From Eimeria necatrix (Eukaryota > Apicomplexa > Conoidasida > Eucoccidiorida > Eimeriidae), in contig NW_013654990.1 in NCBI RefSeq assembly GCF_000499385.1, positions 5,743-20,742 of the forward strand: a stretch of DNA of 15,000 nt, in the 5' to 3' direction. The position numbers were made by a program, and so were the translations under genes. The notes under the pieces were generated by a model, which saw nothing but the letters and a program-made list of their open reading frames with translations, searched no databases and was not told the DNA's origin. Positions within the stretch are counted from its first letter, which is position 1. Each line of letters begins with the position of its first letter. This document shows positions 13,589 to 15,000 of the stretch, in pieces.

Positions 13589-14068
13589 CAGTTGCTGCTG
13601 CAGCGCAGCAGTGGCCCGCCTTATGGCAATACTTGGCAGCAGCAGCAGCGGGCCGCTGTGGGGCTCCGCAGATTTGCTGCTGCTGCTGCTGCTGGCAGCA
13701 GATTCTGCTGGGCTAATTGACTGGCTGCTCAACACTGGTCCAGTACGTCCTGCTGCTGCTGCTGCTGCTGCTGCTGTTACTACTGCTGGCGCTGCTTTTG
13801 CTGCTGCTGCTGCTGCTGCTGCTGTTACTACTGCTGGCGCTGCTTTTGCTGCTGCTGCTGCTGTAGCTGCTGTCTTGGTGCGTCTGCTGGGGTTGCTGCT
13901 GCTGCTGTGGCATTTGCTGCTGCTGCGGCTTTTGTTCCTGCAGCAGCGCCAACTGCTGCTGCTGCTGTTGCTATGCTTTCTGCTGCTGCTGCTGCGGCCG
14001 TGCGGCTGGGGTTGCGGGTGTTGCTGCTGCTGCTGCTGCTGCTTTTGCTGCTGGCGCTGCCTGCTGCC
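13589..14068 (-). CDS. Gln/Ser/Ala-rich minus exon, upstream part
   Basis: 160 codons are open on the minus strand from just after TGA (14071-14069) to TAA (13588-13586). The reading is GSRQRQQQK, polyGln, HPQPQPHGRSSSSRKHSNSS, WRCCRNKSRSSSKCHSSSSN, PSRRTKTAAT, two copies of KAAPAVVT with polyAla, then GRTGPVLSSQSISPAESAAS, KSAEPHSGPLLLLPSIAIRR and ATAALQQQL. There is no ATG, so it is an exon or fragment. CT|GTAAAT at the stop could be a donor. Other minus frames here (for example 13713-13952, ending RTYWTSVEQPVN) are also plausible. Confidence 0.45.
13776..13863 (-). repeat. 48-base tandem repeat
   Basis: Nearly two full copies of a 48-base unit start at 13776 and 13824 with the identical core GTTACTACTGCTGGCGCTGC. 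The length is a multiple of three, so it adds 16 residues per copy (KAAPAVVT plus eight Ala on the minus strand). Confidence 0.92.
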
Positions 14069-14115
14069 TCATTTTCTCATTTTTTTGTTTTCCCTGTCTG
14101 TATTTGCTGCTGCAG

Positions 14116-14241
14116 CAGCAGCAGCTGCTGCTGCAGGAGCTGCTGCTGCAGCAGCAGCAGCAAAAGGCCAGCTTTTCAGGCGCCCCGCCCAAAGCCCGTA
14201 CCCAAGTAGGCAATTCAGATTTAATTTTAAATTCAAAATAA
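14116..14241 (+). CDS. Gln/Leu-rich terminal exon, plus strand
   Basis: A very strong acceptor (tttttttgttttccctgtctgtatttgctgctgcag region, AG at 14114-14115) is followed in phase 0 by 41 codons and TAA at 14239-14241. The reading is QQQLLLQELLLQQQQQKASF, SGAPPKARTQVGNSDLILNSK. The minus alternative (polyAla then NTDRENKKMRK, stop TGA) is possible. If real it lies head to head with the minus exon starting at 14068. Confidence 0.33.
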   Translation, partial: QQQLLLQELLLQQQQQKASFSGAPPKARTQVGNSDLILNSK

Positions 14242-14309
14242 ATAAATAAATAAAATAAATAAATAAATAAAATAAATAAATAAAATAAATAAATAAATAA
14301 ATAAATAAG
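14236..14309. repeat. (AAAT)n microsatellite
   Basis: AAATAAAT repeats with occasional extra A. Confidence 0.95.
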
Positions 14310-14327
14310 ATTTCTTTTTGCGCCTCA

Positions 14328-14410
14328 GAGACGTTTGCTGCAGCGCGCAGCTCCTCTAATCACAGAAGTGCCCAGAGGAGAAGTCCAGGTGCTGCTGCTG
14401 CTGTTGCTGT

Positions 14411-14460
<50 letters not shown>

Positions 14461-14468
14461 TGCTGCTG
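14328..14468 (-). CDS. Ser/Asn-rich minus segment after an in-frame TAG
   Basis: 47 codons in the same frame as the upstream segment 14472-14612, separated from it by one TAG (14471-14469). The reading is QQH, polySer/Asn, then TWTSPLGTSVIRGAARCSKR and TGA at 14327-14325. It may be a continuation of that protein if the TAG is spliced out, read through or an error. Confidence 0.35.
14391..14468 (-). repeat. CTG/TTG repeat run
   Basis: CTG triplets with scattered TTG interruptions; in the minus frame these are Ser and Asn codons. Confidence 0.92.
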
Positions 14469-14471
14469 CTA

Positions 14472-14612
14472 CTTTGTACGTTGCTGCTGTTTAACGCACG
14501 CCTGCTTTTGCTTCTGCTGCTGCTGCTGCTGCTTTCGTTGCTGCTGCTGCAGCTTGAGCCTCAAGCGCTGTTCAGTCGCACTGATAAGCTTTGAGGGTTT
14601 AGGGTTTAGGGT
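14472..14612 (-). CDS. Gln/Lys-rich minus segment next to telomere-like array
   Basis: 47 codons are open from inside the TTTAGGG array down to TAG at 14471-14469. The reading is PSKLISATEQRLRLKLQQQQ, RKQQQQQQKQKQACVK, QQQRTK. Gln and Lys with non-repeat start residues look like coding. The upstream border lies in the array; a ctcaaag acceptor-like site sits at its edge (near 14588). No ATG. Confidence 0.38.
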
Positions 14613-14636
14613 TTAGGGTTTAGGGTTTAGGGTTTA
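14594..14636 (+). repeat. Telomere-like array (TTTAGGG)
   Basis: Six perfect heptamers. Confidence 0.95.
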
Positions 14637-14675
14637 ATGCGTTCAGGGCACAGCTGTCTCTCTCTTTCGCGACAG

Positions 14676-14720
14676 AGATGGAGATGAGGCCTTCGAGTTT
14701 TTCTCTGTCGACGCCACTGG
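14676..14720 (+). CDS. Possible 45-base micro-exon between arrays
   Basis: A pyrimidine tract ctgtctctctctttcgcgacag ends at 14675 and CTGG|GTAGGA begins an intron at 14721. The 45 bases read DGDEAFEFFSVDAT with a split codon at each side. The minus strand through the same island reads SGVDREKLEGLISISVAKER and competes. Confidence 0.24.
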
Positions 14721-14727
14721 GTAGGAA

Positions 14728-14795
14728 TTAGGGTTTAGGGTTTAGGGTTTGGGTTTTAGGGTTTAGGGTTTGGGGTTTAGGGTTTAGGGTTTGGG
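14728..14795 (+). repeat. Telomere-like array with variants
   Basis: TTTAGGG units mixed with GGGTTTTAGGG and TTTGGGG variants. Confidence 0.93.
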
Positions 14796-14889
14796 GCATG
14801 CAAGGGTTTCGCCTGCTGCACAGAAGCGCCGCTGGCGTTTTTGTGTCCCGCTCCCACTTCCTTGCTTGGCAGCAGAAATGGCCTGTTTC

Positions 14890-14936
14890 TAGGGTTTAGG
14901 GTTTAGGGTTTAGGGTTTAGGGTTTAGGGTTTGGGG
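14890..14936 (+). repeat. Telomere-like array (TTTAGGG)
   Basis: Six to seven units with a final TTTGGGG. It is preceded by a good acceptor-like tract (cacttccttgcttggcag, to about 14873). Confidence 0.94.
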
Positions 14937-15000
14937 TTTTGCGGCTGCTTCAGACGGCCCTGCAAAGTGCCAGTTGCTGCTCTGCAGTGCCTCGGGCGGC

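Noticed and set aside
13296..14249. 317-codon plus frame, Leu/Ala-rich
   Set aside because: It starts at a non-ATG codon inside a CTG run and is antisense to the more polar minus frame; its end passes through an obvious pyrimidine tract.
9103..14936. True chromosome end or CRISPR-like array
   Set aside because: The repeats are TTTAGGG/AAACCCT heptamers in both orientations, interrupted by unique DNA; there are no spacer-repeat units of CRISPR type and no terminal array.
1..15000. tRNA, rRNA, transposase or viral genes
   Set aside because: I looked for cloverleaf-like blocks, long non-coding conserved stretches and polymerase or integrase motifs and saw none.

Overview
The window looks like nuclear DNA of an apicomplexan of the genus Eimeria; I cannot fix the species. 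The evidence is compositional. CAG/CTG trinucleotide runs occur almost throughout, and at least a dozen interstitial arrays of the telomere-like heptamer TTTAGGG/AAACCCT lie between about 9.1 and 14.95 kb. AT-rich intron-like stretches end in polypyrimidine-AG acceptors, and the proteins are dominated by Gln, Ala, Ser, Leu and Cys homopolymers. CAG runs plus telomere-like heptamers are the published signature of Eimeria repeat-rich ('R') chromosome segments. I see no tRNA, rRNA, bacterial gene, transposase or CRISPR array.

Layout. 1-2.7 kb: a large minus-strand gene, stop-free for 871 codons and running off the left edge, encodes a Gln/Ala/Ser/Cys-rich protein of unknown function. 2.7-4.9 kb: short exon-like islands on both strands in AT-rich DNA, a TGCATGCA array, and a clean minus-strand terminal exon at 4706-4825. 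5.3-7.7 kb: exon-like islands, mostly plus strand, with good acceptors and donors. 7.7-8.6 kb: AT-rich, no gene seen. 8.6-9.9 kb: probable plus-strand exons, one with no repeats (8632-8710) and one Ala/Gln-rich (9347-9570), interleaved with the first telomere-like arrays. 9.77-10.27 kb: GGGGGCCCCC-type palindromic repeats reading as Gly-x-Pro. 10.35-11.45 kb: an Ala/Glu/Thr exon, a Gln/Ser-rich minus-strand ORF and a cluster of telomere-like arrays in alternating orientation. 11.5-13.1 kb: a plus-strand Gly/Pro-rich gene whose probable intron (11829-12091) is largely telomere-like repeat. 13.26-14.6 kb: Ser/Ala/Gln-rich minus-strand frames converging on it. 14.6-15 kb: more TTTAGGG arrays around short unique islands.

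Limits. In CAG-rich DNA several of the six frames look protein-like, so exon borders and strand are often uncertain. I used true ATG codons, stop-free length, splice signals, polar non-repeat islands and the rule that coding strands here tend to carry CAG rather than CTG. No product is recognisable as a named family, and no pathway can be inferred.
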